From Argentina anserina (Eukaryota > Streptophyta > Magnoliopsida > Rosales > Rosaceae): a stretch of 64,000 nucleotides of DNA. The position numbers and the translations under genes were made by a program. A model generated the notes under the pieces. The model searched no databases. It was not told the DNA's origin and saw only the letters and a list, made by a program, of their open reading frames with translations. This document shows, in pieces, positions 10,693 to 21,789 of the stretch. Within the stretch, counting starts at the first letter, position 1. Each line of letters begins with the position of its first letter. The stretch spans positions 4,402,001 through 4,466,000 of the forward strand of contig NC_065877.1 of assembly GCF_933775445.1 (NCBI RefSeq). The letters run 5' to 3'.

Positions 10693-11296
10693 CTTCTTGT
10701 TGTGTCACTTCTTTGACTAACCACTACCTTAGGTCATTTGTTTTCATGCTCACTCGTGAGCAACAACATTAAAGTTTCTGGAGGAATTCAAGGGCCAACA
10801 AAACTTAAACTAACTAAATCGATCATATCTTTCTATATGTATGAGTTCGCGGGATTCGATTCTTTGAATAATTATCTTAATTCTGATCACTTAGCCCTCA
10901 ATTAAGCTCCCAACTTTGGACCAGTTGGCGCTAATTTGTGGATTCAAGTTTGAAAAACAAAATGTTATTATTTATTAAAGTACTAAACTACTAATTAACA
11001 GAGAAGGTCCAAATTGATGACCTATATATATATAATGTGATCGGCTAGTTTGCTTAGACCAACCCCGGCCCTCTTTACTTGTAGTTTGGGACTAGGACTC
11101 TTCAACTTCCACCCTCTAATTAACAATGGCTTAGCCCAACTGCATGCACATGCAAGCACATCTCCACCTAGATCGCTATTCGATCTCCATCTCTTCCTGA
11201 TCGATCTTATTCTTCTCCATATGATCTGTTGCCAACACAGATATATATATAATAACTATAATTATATAAGCCTTCCGTCATAGCTTCAATAGAGAG
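10693..11296. other. Intergenic and promoter region of the MAKR gene
   Basis: AT-rich DNA. A TATATATATAATG sequence around 11025-11037 and a TATATATATAATA sequence near 11240 are possible TATA boxes. No coding sequence seen. Confidence 0.45.
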
Positions 11297-12722
11297 ATGG
11301 AAAGAATGAGTTGTAGTACTCTGCGAGAACTGGGGTGTGGAGGAAGCTTCTCCTTCAGCTGCTCCGACTCCGACTTGAACTTCTCCTCTGCCCTTTCCCA
11401 TTTCACCGACAACGTCAGCGATGATGTTGTGGAAGAAGACGATGATAGTGACGTCGACGATGAAGAATCATACATCGAAATAGCACTGGATCATCACCAT
11501 CCTAAAGCAACTCATGATGATTGTAATGGAGACAGGTTAGACCATGTCGATTGCTTACGCATATCATTTTCGTCGAGCTTCCCCTTCCCGGACTTCTCCA
11601 ATTACACCACCAACCCTAATACAGAAGACAGCAGAGCTAGAAACATCGTCTCTGAGACGACAACTGACCCAGCTGAAGTAGTGAAGCAGGCAGCGTCGTC
11701 CACCTCAAAGGAAGAATTTGGGGGCTCCGATCATGATGTTAGAATCAAGAGGTCGAAATTGCCGGCAGTCAACAGCCTAGTCAACACGTTGTTCTTTAGT
11801 CTTTGGTCATCGTCGGACAACACCGCCAAGAAAGCCGGTGGTGTAAAAAACCATAATAACATTAGTCATCCCCAACCGCACGTGGACAACGATAACTTCT
11901 TACAGACCAGGTATGCCATATCAAATTTCCTGTTCAAGTTCTAATCACTATATAATCATATCATTCATATGTAGTAAATCCCAAAATTACTTTTGCTATA
12001 TCAATTGGAGAGTCTTAATGCAAAATTCTTAGTTGAACTCTAATTATTAATTATTAATGATAGTTAACGATTATTATATTATTGATAAGTCAGAATATTG
12101 AAACTCGAGTGTGTACTAAATTATTATATTTTTATGACTAAAAAATATGTTTTGTAAACGTATACTAACCACTTAAAGCAGTGTGACACTAAAAATAGTT
12201 TAACTTCAGATGGAGATTGAATCATTTGTTTGGTTGCATATGAGTAGGAAAGTATCAAACACGAAAACCACAGTCAACGGCGGCATCATGAAGTGTTTTT
12301 TCAAGCTTCGAGCTATGAATCTTGGTACTTTGGTAGCTTCATTTGTGAAATCCCGAAAAGTTGTATGTTCTCCTGATCAAGTGTACTGTCATTATCCTAA
12401 CGGAGAACGCAAGTTGAAGAAATTACAAGCTCAGTCGACTCTTCAAAATCAGAAGCCCTCAGAAAAATTCCTCGTAAAACAGCAGCAAAAACGTGTCAAG
12501 ATGGACTTGAATGCTGTTAGAGGGGTATTGGAAGCTATAGGAAGTAGTATGAGCACAGGCGTTAACCGCAAAGAAAGAAGAACAAGGAGCTGTCCAAGTT
12601 CTATCAAGTCCTCCCCAATTCATAAAGAATTTGGAGGTGATCAGAGTAAAGTACTTGCAAGAGAAACATCAATTCAGGCTGCAATTGCCCATTGTAAATT
12701 TTCATTTGAACAAATATCTTGA
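11297..12722 (+). CDS. Membrane-associated kinase regulator (MAKR/BKI1 family)
   Basis: Two exons (11297-11910 and 12248-12722) joined by donor CCAG/GTATGC and acceptor GAGTAG/G keep the frame and give 362 residues. Family marks in order: an acidic Ser-rich N-terminus, the ESYIEIAL block, the LRISFSSSFPF block, a Lys/Arg-rich middle (RRTRSCPSSIKSSPIHKE) and the C-terminal SIQAAIAHCKFSFEQIS motif. In BKI1 and MAKRs the basic region binds anionic phospholipids at the plasma membrane and the C-terminal motif contacts receptor-kinase domains. The protein probably holds or tunes a leucine-rich-repeat receptor kinase; which receptor cannot be told. No enzymatic domain is expected. I cannot assign a MAKR number. 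The exon 2 start was chosen because an earlier acceptor before the ATG at 12210 would shift the frame into a stop. Confidence 0.82.
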
Positions 12723-13446
12723 ATTTGACTAGCGTTTGAAACTTTGAATACCTACGCGCGCTTACCTCGTTTAGGGTCTCCCAAGGGCATCAAGGACAAT
12801 AGATCATGATTTAGAAGCAAATGAAAATTTCATTTTGTTTTTAATGCATTCGATCAGTATAATATTTTCAATGTCCAAGATGAGCAATTGAATCAACTAC
12901 AAGTCTACAAAATTTACTTTACACGCCAAAAATGGGAAAATTTTCGTCGAATGTCAAATGTCATGCACTAGAGACAGAATATGGGTATAGCTACTTTCTT
13001 GTCGATGAAATCTTATTAAATGTAAAGACAATGCCAAATAACTGGTTAATGGTTCAATAGACCAACTGCCATTTTAAAATAAGGTTAGCTTTGGGGTTTC
13101 CAGGTACAAGATATCTGAGTATAGGAAAAGAAAAAAACTCAATTGTAGAGCCAGAAGTTGATATATTAGCGTTTAGCTTCTTGCCAAACTGTTCGAGCCG
13201 ATAAGATTCATTTCCAAGCAGTTGAATTAACAGGTATTCGTAGCTGTAAGATGCTAGCTTGCTTTTGAATATTTGGCCTTTTACCACTCTTAAACCAGAG
13301 ATTGTCAGGGTGATTCAGAATATTCAAATCAAGTAGCAGCTGGTTTGGCAAGGGCAGCTTGATCATAGAAACTGTTATGAGAAAACAAACAGATGATTTG
13401 CTTATGTATACCAAATTAAACATTACTTGTTACTCTATTCTTCTTC
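12723..13446. other. 3' flanks of convergent units, no gene seen
   Basis: Lies between the MAKR stop and the XPB fragment stop. It probably contains both 3' UTRs. No convincing coding sequence. Confidence 0.5.
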
Positions 13447-14386
13447 TCAGCCACGGCGCTGTTTAAACAAATGATGTCTCTTTGCCATATCCCGTGGCTT
13501 ACTCTTCATCTGTGCTTTGCAGTGCTTGTGTTTCTGAGTACTGCAAAACAGGTACCTCATTTATATAAATAATCTGTGCTTTGCCATGAATTATGAGAAC
13601 AAAGAAAAAATAAAGATAGGTAGAGATCAGTTAACTCTAACTCATTCAGTATAAGAGAAAAAACCATATCAAGCATACCTGTATTCCATGTAAACCATCC
13701 CATTAGCGCCTGACATCGAACTGATGGATCCTGAACTGCGATGTGCTTTCTGAAGGGCAATCTCATCAGCATCTTCTTCTAGTGTCTCTAAGCCAACTTT
13801 ATCATCACCAACACTCAACACCTTTAAGCATTAAAACTTCCAGCATTAACCTTCAGTAAGATAATTATTATTTAGTGAAGCCTTAGATAGATGCAACATG
13901 AAAACCTTTGAAAGTAGTGCGAGTTGATCTTCAAGACGGTGATAGCTCAAATCAGCACCTGAGTCAGGAGGAGGCAAGCTTGTAATGACCTGTCAATTGT
14001 AGAGAACGCAATGAGATACAACAAAACAATAATTTTGTACATTCGGGGAATCAATATGGAGTACCTTAAAACTGTAACCTTGATCAATCAAAAACTGCTG
14101 CCGTTTAGTTGAAAAGTACATCTCCTACATTCTAATGGACGACCAACCAAATGTGAAGCTTATAACAATAGAATATAAATAAAAACTTGTATCTATAAGG
14201 TAAAGCTCCATATGATGAAAAATTGGAATATTTTTTGGTAGAAAAAAAAAAAGATTAAAATTTTCTTAACTTGTAGGAGTTAAGATGATAATAAATGCAG
14301 ACCTGAGTATCAGTCGACACAAGAGAATAAAAGAACGCATTGTATTCTTCTTTACCTCCTGCAATCCGATCGTGAGGTCTACTCTG
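13447..14386 (-). pseudogene. 3'-terminal five exons of XPB/ERCC3 DNA repair helicase, 5' part missing
   Basis: On the minus strand five exons translate in order into the C-terminus of XPB, the 3'-5' helicase of TFIIH used in transcription initiation and nucleotide excision repair. Exon 14303 to about 14383 has AGGKEEYNAFFYSLVSTDTQ. Exon 14065-14124 has EMYFSTKRQQFLIDQGYSFK. Exon 13906-13989 has VITSLPPPDSGADLSYH. Exon 13679-13821 has LEEDADEIALQK and SGANGMVYMEY. Exon 13447-13540 ends KRHHLFKQRRG. The four introns between them have GT-AG borders and the frame is open across all junctions. The ATPase and most of both helicase domains are absent: 42 bases upstream of the first exon the solo LTR at 14428 begins, and no XPB exons appear beyond it. 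It is therefore a truncated, probably non-functional copy. Confidence 0.82.
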
Positions 14387-14427
14387 GTTGTGCAATGAAA
14401 AATTAAGTAACACATTAGAAGTAAAAT

Positions 14428-16781
14428 TGTAATACCCCTAATTTTCAGGTTAATTCGTATAATTCTTGTAGATTATTAAGCCTGGTAATTTGAGTAAAAT
14501 CGCATTTTTACGTCTTCTCGTCGATATCTTGCGAAACGAAACTTATTTCGGAAATCTAAGTTCAAAAATGTTACGTTTTCTGTGGCTCAAGAGTTGACTT
14601 TTTATCCGTTATGAATCTCAAAAAACTTCATTCATGAAAGTCGTAGAGTTCGTCAATAAGAATTTGTGGACACGCGGCACGCCTAAATCAGAGTTCGTAT
14701 GAAAAAGTTACGAATCAAAATGTATTTGGACATTTTTGGAAAATAGTATAAATATGGGAATAAAAGAGAAAAATGGGGAGAAAAATCAAAAATTCGGATC
14801 GGGTACTGTTCACCAAAACTCAGATTTTTTTTTCCTCCCAAGCAGCCGACTTTGGGCCGCTGGATCTCCGTCGTCCGGCCAACATAGACCGGCGCACTGG
14901 TCTCGTTTGAAAGGTTGCTGCGTCCCATGCCGATTGGTGGCAGCGCCACCCGCCATCTCGTCGTCGTTTGGGAGCGGTGAAACCCGAAAGTGCACAGTTT
15001 CACCGAACTTCACCTCACTGGAACTTCATCCTCTGGTCACCAATCGGTGAGATTATTGTACCATTTTGAAGGTCTCCTTCCATACTACAAACCCTCCAAA
15101 AGATTTAACCCAAATCGTTTTGTGCTAGGAGAATTGAAGAAAAGAAATCATAGGTTTTAAATTTGGGCTTTTCAGTTTTTGTTAAATTAAAGTGTTTAGG
15201 CTCGGATTTAAACTTTGTGGTGAATCAGAAAGTTGTTAGGAATATTATTTAGATTGTGGTTGTGAAATTTAGTATTGGTGGTGGTCGGAAAACGAGTGGC
15301 GCATGAACAATGTTTCATGAACAGTTTTATGAACAATGTTTCATGAACAGTTTTATGAACAATGTTCAGTTGTAATGAATCGTCACCTGAGATTTTACGT
15401 ATCGTTTTCTAAGTACTTTATCATGCTACTAGGTGACCGACAAAATGAGTGAGGGAATCGCTCCCAGTGTCGTGGAAGTTGCACGCGGGAAATAAGGTGA
15501 GTAAACCTCACAATAATCATCATGGTCAAAATAGTGTTATAATTATTGAATTTAGTTTGAGTTGTTAACATAGTCATTGCATCACTAGCTTATAAAAAAT
15601 TGTTCTAAAAATATGTTTTGGTATAAATTACATGAACTTGATTACCTACGGTTCATGAGTAAGTGAAACGCTATTTTAATAAATGATTTTAAAAGGTTTA
15701 GTGATTATGGACTATGGTGAATGTGAGTAAATCTCAATATGACAAGTCTACCCTTGACGGTGACTCATATTTAGATTTCTTAAAAGAGTGAACTGTGACA
15801 TCTATATAATATAGTGGGTTGTGTGTGTATACAAAAATGTTAAATACGATACATATATATGAGTTGCTATATTATATAATGTTACGGTTCTTATTCTAAA
15901 TGAGATTATATTGTGGTGACGATATTTATTGTTGTACAAGAGTCGTTTAGTTTTAGTACATTGATTGTTACATTGTACGCGGTTTAACATTGAGTCTTGT
16001 TAAAACGTTTTATGGTCTTCGGACGTTGTTGGCAATAGTCGGAACCGAGCGGTGGTCGGGTCTCTGTTATGATTCAGTTCGAGCTCTAGTATGTCTGTCG
16101 GTGTACTGCATGAGGGGTAATAGATGGGTTGTCTTGGTCTCATGAGTACTCATATTTTTGTGTAATATTGGGTAACAGATTGGTTGCCCATTATCTGTCG
16201 GCCTGCAAGAGGGGTAACAGATGAGTACGTACATGGGTCTCATGAGTACCCGTATTTTAAATGTAATTTGGGTAAACAGATGGGTTGCCCAATGTTTCAT
16301 GAATACTTATTTTTTCAGATGTTATTGAATAACCAGATGGGTCGTCCAGTGTTTTACGAGTACATTTATCTTTAAATGTCATCAATATTTTCTTTTGTAT
16401 GCGATATGTGTTATACTATTGGTTTACTCATACGAGCTGCAAAGCTTACCGAGTTTGTGTTTACAATCCCGGTGCACCTATTCGATGATGTCAGGGATAG
16501 TTTTGCAAATGTGAATTAGCAGAATTGGAGGGCTTTCTCTGAAGATTGTCGAAGTTTATCTATTTTATTTGTGATGAGGATTGAGAGGATTTTACATTTC
16601 CATTTGTTATAATACTTGAATTATAAACTGGTTATGTATTAATCAAGTTGATTGAGTCGTACTATGAACTCAGTTTCGATACGCTGTTACTATAAGATGA
16701 TTTCAACATATTTGAGATTATTTTAGAGTTTTCATGGCTTCGATTTCGATTTTTATCACTCGAAATTTCGGGGTTGTGACA
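14428..16781. mobile_element. Second solo-LTR-like element of the same gypsy family, 2354 bp
   Basis: Begins TGTAATACCCC and ends GGGGTTGTGACA. It shares ordered motifs with the element at 7210: GAAAGTCGTAGAGTTCGTC, GGTGAGTAAA, repeated GGGTAACAGATGGGT blocks (16110-16350), CTCATACGAGCT and ACAATCCCGGTGCACC. It has a GC-richer core (14830-15040) and ATGAACAATGTTTC repeats (15300-15365). The flanking pentanucleotides differ (AAAAT versus TATCT), so no target duplication is visible. This, with its position at the break in XPB, suggests the element marks a rearrangement. Confidence 0.7.
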
Positions 16782-17437
16782 TATCTTCATCATAATCTCT
16801 AATATTATAACTTTTAAGCTATTTTCGATAGCATTTTTAGTTTTTTTACGAAAATTAGTTGATGCACTAGACTCTCTATTATAATTTGTTTTTGCTAAAA
16901 GTTATCACACTCGACAAGTTTGTCTAGCGAGATAGCTCAAAGTTAAAAAAAATTGAATTTAAAACATTTCTTGTTGAGAATTATATATAATTTATAAATA
17001 AATATATAATACTTTTTTGGCATGTAATGAATACTTTGAATTCAAATAAAACTAAAATAGAAAGAACTAATGTAGACGTATTTCTACATTGGCTAGCCAA
17101 AATAACTTTTAAGCTATTTTTATTAAAATTTAACTAAAATATGGCCAGCATTGCTAAACATGCTCTAGATATGAAGACAAATAGAAATTAGGCAAAATAA
17201 GGAAAAATATATCAATTAGGCCTACAATTACATTTGGTTCTTTTTCAAAATTATTGTTTAAGATATGTTAAGGGGTAAAAAAGTTATTTTAAAAGCTGCT
17301 AAGTATTTGCAAATTCCCTAGTATGAGACACCGTCAAGTACTGTATAAATTTTCCACTTATATAACCGTAATGCGCATGTTCTATAGTTGTAAACCACAT
17401 TGCTAATCTTTTTTTCCAGTTCTAAGACATTTTCTAT
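16782..17437. other. AT-rich stretch, no gene seen
   Basis: Very AT-rich DNA upstream of the first P450 gene. I looked for upstream XPB exons on the minus strand and saw none. Confidence 0.5.
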
Positions 17438-17737
17438 GTGGAGTCCAAAGACAAACTCAGCGGAGGAAAACCCTTCAATGCTCCACAGTGGTACACTTTT
17501 GCATACCTAAGCGGAAGGACCAACCTAGAAAACGGGCATCAGGGTATCCCCACAACCGAAGGTAATACCTCAGGCATGAGACTAATTCCTGACGGGGCTC
17601 ATGTGAAATGGTTCCAACTCAGTAGTTCAGAAATCGGGTGCCCTGACCACAATAATGTCCTCAATGCTCCAACTCAGGCCCATTTTTTGGCCCAAATAGA
17701 AACAAAGTGGTGTGTAGTGTCTCCGCCAACGATCTAA
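17438..17737 (+). other. Open frame of unknown nature in a GC-richer patch
   Basis: An open frame of 99 residues with balanced composition, in a patch (about 17440-17810) clearly richer in GC than its surroundings. I do not recognise it, and no splice partners are obvious. It may be a retroelement or gene fragment. It lies about 270 bases upstream of the P450 start. Confidence 0.25.
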
Positions 17738-18009
17738 CCTCTGACCAATGCCACATTTAAGCCTTAGTCAAAGAGTTGCCGAGGTCAGAAACCACTACAC
17801 CAACCCCGTGGTTGCCACATAGCTAATCTTATGTCATGCTAGATAACTTCGAATTCACATTTAGTGCATATATATAGTCTGCACTACATTAATTACCCCA
17901 GATAACATGGCATATATGCACAACCTACCTTCACCCATTTGGTTTGTGCAACACTAATACAATTCTGAATCTCATCATCGACGAGTACGAATAAAAGATC
18001 GAGCTAGAG

Positions 18010-20416
18010 ATGGAAGTGCATGCCCTACCGATGTGGTGGCCAATTTTGCTAATTGGTGTATCAAGCTTGGTGATGAGATTGCTCAACGAGTTTTGGTTCG
18101 AGCCTAGAAGGATTCGCACTGTGCTTTGGAAGCAAGGAATTAGAGGACCACGACCTACCTTCCCCTACGGCAATGTCCCAGAGATCCAGAAGATTCGATC
18201 CACCATGATCAACAACACGCATGAAGGGTTGGATGGTCAACAGTTGAACCATAATTGGTTTCCCTCTGTTTTTCCATATCTTCATGAATGGGAAATAAAG
18301 TACGGTGAGTATGGCTTAATTATCCTGAATTCATATATATGGTGGTTCATTTGGATCAAAATAAACAAATTAATTAAGGCTCCATTATCAATTAATTATA
18401 CTCATATATCTGGTGGTTAATTTGATAAATTTGCATTTTGCAGGTTCTATATTCATGTACTCCACAGGGATCAACCAACACTTGTATGTGAGCGATCCCA
18501 AGTTGGTAATGGAGATAAAACAGAACAACTCCCTGGATCTGGGTAAACCTACATATTTGGGTAAATCACTCCAGCCCTTGTTAGGTGATGGCCTGCTCCG
18601 AACTAATGGAAAGTATTGGGCCGTCCAGAGGAAACTTCTTGCTCCTGAATTCTTCCTTAGCAAGGTTAAGGTAAATTAAACTGTTTTTTTTATAGTTGGT
18701 TAATCATATTTGAGAAATTTCAAAGAATCACTAGCCTCCGCACATATGTGTAATATAGAGAGAAGATATGCACGCGTAGTTGTGAAGTTATTTGTAAGAT
18801 AGTGGACAAAATTGTATTTTTTATATTTTATTATTTACATATATATTTTTTATATATTAAAAAATTATCTAAAATAAAATATAATTGGAGGATTCTCATA
18901 TATTTTCAATTTTTTACAACCATTTTGATTGACAAAATGTGTGAGTTATTAATATTATAGTTAAGCATTAGCTAATAACAATTTCGACATGTTACGTAGA
19001 AGAGAGTGCTACATCCTCACAAACATTAGAAGAAAATATTTTTATTTTCCGGTGTGAGACAATATTCCAACGTACATTTCAACATTATTTGTTGAAATTT
19101 TGAATCATATATAGCTGAAAAAAACTGATTGAAGTGATTGATTATTCTAGGGCATGGTGGGTGTGATGCTTGAATCTACAGCAGCAATGATCAAGACATG
19201 GGATTGTCGTATTAAAGATAGCAAATCAGGCATTTCGACCATAGAAATTGATGACGAGTTGAAGAGACTATCTGCAGATATCATATCACGATCATGTTTC
19301 GGCAGTTCTTACTCCTTTGGAAATCAGATATTTGAAAAGATTGGTGACATGGTAGAAGTTCTTGGCACACCAAATTTACTATATGGCTTTCTTGATCTCA
19401 GCTGGTTAGCTTAATTCGTTTTTGTTTTCTTGATATTTTTTTTACGATTTATTGGTGTATTTGACGTTTATATATATAACTAGTAATTCTTATTACGTTA
19501 TGCAGGTTTCTTCCCAACAAGAAATTATGGAATCTTAGGAAAGAAGTAGACTCTATGCTTCTCAAGTTAGTGAGGGATCGCCAGGTTAAAAGACAATCGG
19601 GTGGTGCAATAGAAAATGACCTATTACAAATGCTACTCGATATTGCTTCTACTAATACCATTGACATTCCTAGGCGCCAAAGAGAAACATTTGTTTTAGA
19701 CAATTGTCGAAATATCTACTTTGCAACCTCCGCCACCACTTCTGTTACTGCATCATGGACCTTGATGCTTCTGTCTTTGCACCCCGAATGGCAGGATCGC
19801 ATCCGTGCGGAGATCGTTGAGGTTTGTGGGAGTTTAAACAAACTCCATCATTGCTTGCACAACACGGATGTGTTGCGCAAGTTCAAAGTGGTACGAATTC
19901 CTCAAATCTTATTCATCTTAACACAATCTAATGCATTCAAGTTCTCAAATATATACATACTACTGGTTCTTCATTTATCACTTTTTGCAGCTGACTATGG
20001 TGATTCAAGAGAGCATGCGTCTTTATCCATCTCCAGCCCAACTTGCAAGAGCCATTCTGGAAAATGTCAAGTTTGGCGACCTTGATGTGCCGAAGGGCAC
20101 CAATGTACATGTATGCGTTGGTGCATTACACCGCGAGCCCGAAAATTGGGGTCCGGATGCTGATGAGTTTAAGCCGGAGAGATTTGAAAATGGGATATCT
20201 AACGCGTGCAAGCAGCCCCAAGCCTATATGCCATTTGGTTTTGGGACTCGAGTGTGCATAGGACAGACTTTTGCTATGACACAGCTGAAGATAGTGCTGT
20301 CTCTAATCTTATCCAAGTTCGCATTTGCTCTCTCTCCAGACTATCGCCATTCCCCTTCTCACAAAATGATATTGATTCCTAAACATGGAATCAGACTCTT
20401 TGTTAAGTCTGCGTAA
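18010..20416 (+). CDS. Cytochrome P450, CYP714 family, with altered I-helix motif
   Basis: Five exons (18010-18304, 18444-18670, 19151-19404, 19506-19890, 19991-20416) with GT-AG borders give 528 residues, the usual CYP714 length. The N-terminus is a membrane anchor (WWPILLIGVSSLVMRLL) followed by a basic hinge and GPRPTFPYGNVPEIQKI, typical of CYP714. Other marks: APEFFLSKVKGM, SADIISRSCFGSSYS, ExxR as ESMR (394-397), FKPERF (447-452) and haem loop PFGFGTRVCIG (468-478, Cys476 as iron ligand). The oxygen-activation motif is abnormal: ATSATT at 332-337 where the family has AGxET/S, so both Gly and the acidic residue are replaced. The SRS region before exon 4 is about four residues short. CYP714 members oxidise gibberellins or triterpenoids in the ER membrane. 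Whether this copy is a normal monooxygenase is doubtful. Confidence 0.87.
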
Positions 20417-20928
20417 TCGATCAGGCTTGATAGCTTGTAATGGATAAAAATGCAGCATGTAGCTAAAAAAATTGTACTAATGTTTTCAGATTGTCTGCAT
20501 TTCATGAAATCACTAGCTTGGAACTAGATTGAATTAGCAATAAAAGAATGTGCGGATCGGATAGGTCAATAAATATTAATGTTCTTGAAGTCTTGAACTT
20601 GAATGTGTTCTATACTTCCATCTCTTTGGATTGGCCTGACGAAATGTAAGAGTACGTTCAACGTCGAGTCCACATTGTGCGAAGCCTGAACTAGATCTTT
20701 AGCCATTTACGTTGCTCTGTGCTTCATCTCTACTTGGAAAATTCCATTTGATGTGCTATACCTTTTTTATTTTTTTTGAGAATAACTGTGCTATACCTTC
20801 GGCAGAAGTGAAAATATCAAAATAACACTCTAATCTTTTTTTAATCGTTGGTTAAATTATATTTATGCTCAGCAAACAGTACAAGCGGGGGTAGAGCCAC
20901 AAATGAGATTTGTGGGTTACGTGCCCCA
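20417..20928. other. 3' flank of the first P450
   Basis: 3' UTR and AT-rich DNA up to the target duplication of the Mutator-like element. No gene seen. Confidence 0.5.
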
Positions 20929-20937
20929 CTAAAACAA
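20929..20937. repeat. Left copy of 9-bp target-site duplication
   Basis: CTAAAACAA, identical to 27492-27500, directly abutting the inverted termini of the Mutator-like element. Confidence 0.75.
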
Positions 20938-21183
20938 GAGAGCCTATTCCATACACGGCCCGTGTATAGACACGGGTCAAAAATGCTGACGTGGCGTTAA
21001 ATTAAGGGAAACGGAGGGAGAGATGGTTGTTAGTTATAAGGTCAAAATTTTGGTTAATTTTGCTTTTACCATGATCACGCCAAACTCACGTGGAGCTCTC
21101 TATGTATATCTTCCTATAATTCCCAGATCTCCCAACAGCCTCATTATCTTCACTCGTTCCATCTTCACTCAACCCCCTCACTG

Positions 21184-21370
21184 CCGAGATCGAGATCTGT
21201 TGCTTCATCCACGGACTCACCTGTGCCATCAACAACGAAAAGGGCATTCGCTGCCTTTGGCGAGATGATCGTATTGAAGATCATCAACGATCGCGAGACC
21301 GGGAGACAGGGAGTTCATATTTGTCACCTTTAGCGAGGACAAGGCCGTGAGGGAAGCAATCGGCGAAGGT
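21184..21370 (+). pseudogene. Captured fragment of a glycine-rich RNA-binding protein (RRM)
   Basis: Translating across frames gives CCFIHGLTCAINNE, then AFGEMIVLKIINDRETGRQ, then FVTFSEDKAVREAIGEG. These match, in order, RNP2, the middle and RNP1 of the single RRM of plant GRP7/GRP8-type proteins (consensus RCFVGGLAW, AFGEIVESKIINDRETGRSR, GFGFVTF). At least two frameshifts separate the parts, and the RNP1 core has lost part of its RGFGF run. It lies 250 bases inside the left end of the Mutator-like element, consistent with gene capture. It is not translatable as it stands. Confidence 0.65.
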
Positions 21371-21789
21371 TTTTACAAATCAGTCATCGATGTTTTGGTT
21401 TTTAGTATTGGGTTTGTAAGAGTTGAAGCAAATGCCATGGAGTATGGTGGTGGTGCCGTGGAGGCAGAACATGACAGGACATCGTAGATGCCGCCGCTTC
21501 GGCCACGATGTCCAGGACTACGAATTCGTAGCTTGAAGGTCTGGGCATCATGGTGAGGGAGAAGTTGATGAGGAGATCGACGGAGGGTGGTGTCGGTACT
21601 TGAGTAGGTGGAGGTGATGCTAGTTTCAAATGAGGGCGGCGGGTTTGATTTGGAAAATAGACAATCATAGAAGATGACGAAGATGAGATAGATGATTAGG
21701 GTTTTTGACATTTTTTTTTAATTTTAGAGCTTAGAGTATAATTCTTTAATTATTGAATACTAACAATGTGTCTTAAAAAAACTGTTTCA

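Noticed and set aside
12210..12247. Exon start at the ATG at 12210 for the MAKR second exon
   Set aside because: Joining from the donor at 11910 to an acceptor before 12210 shifts the frame into a stop; the acceptor before 12248 keeps the frame.
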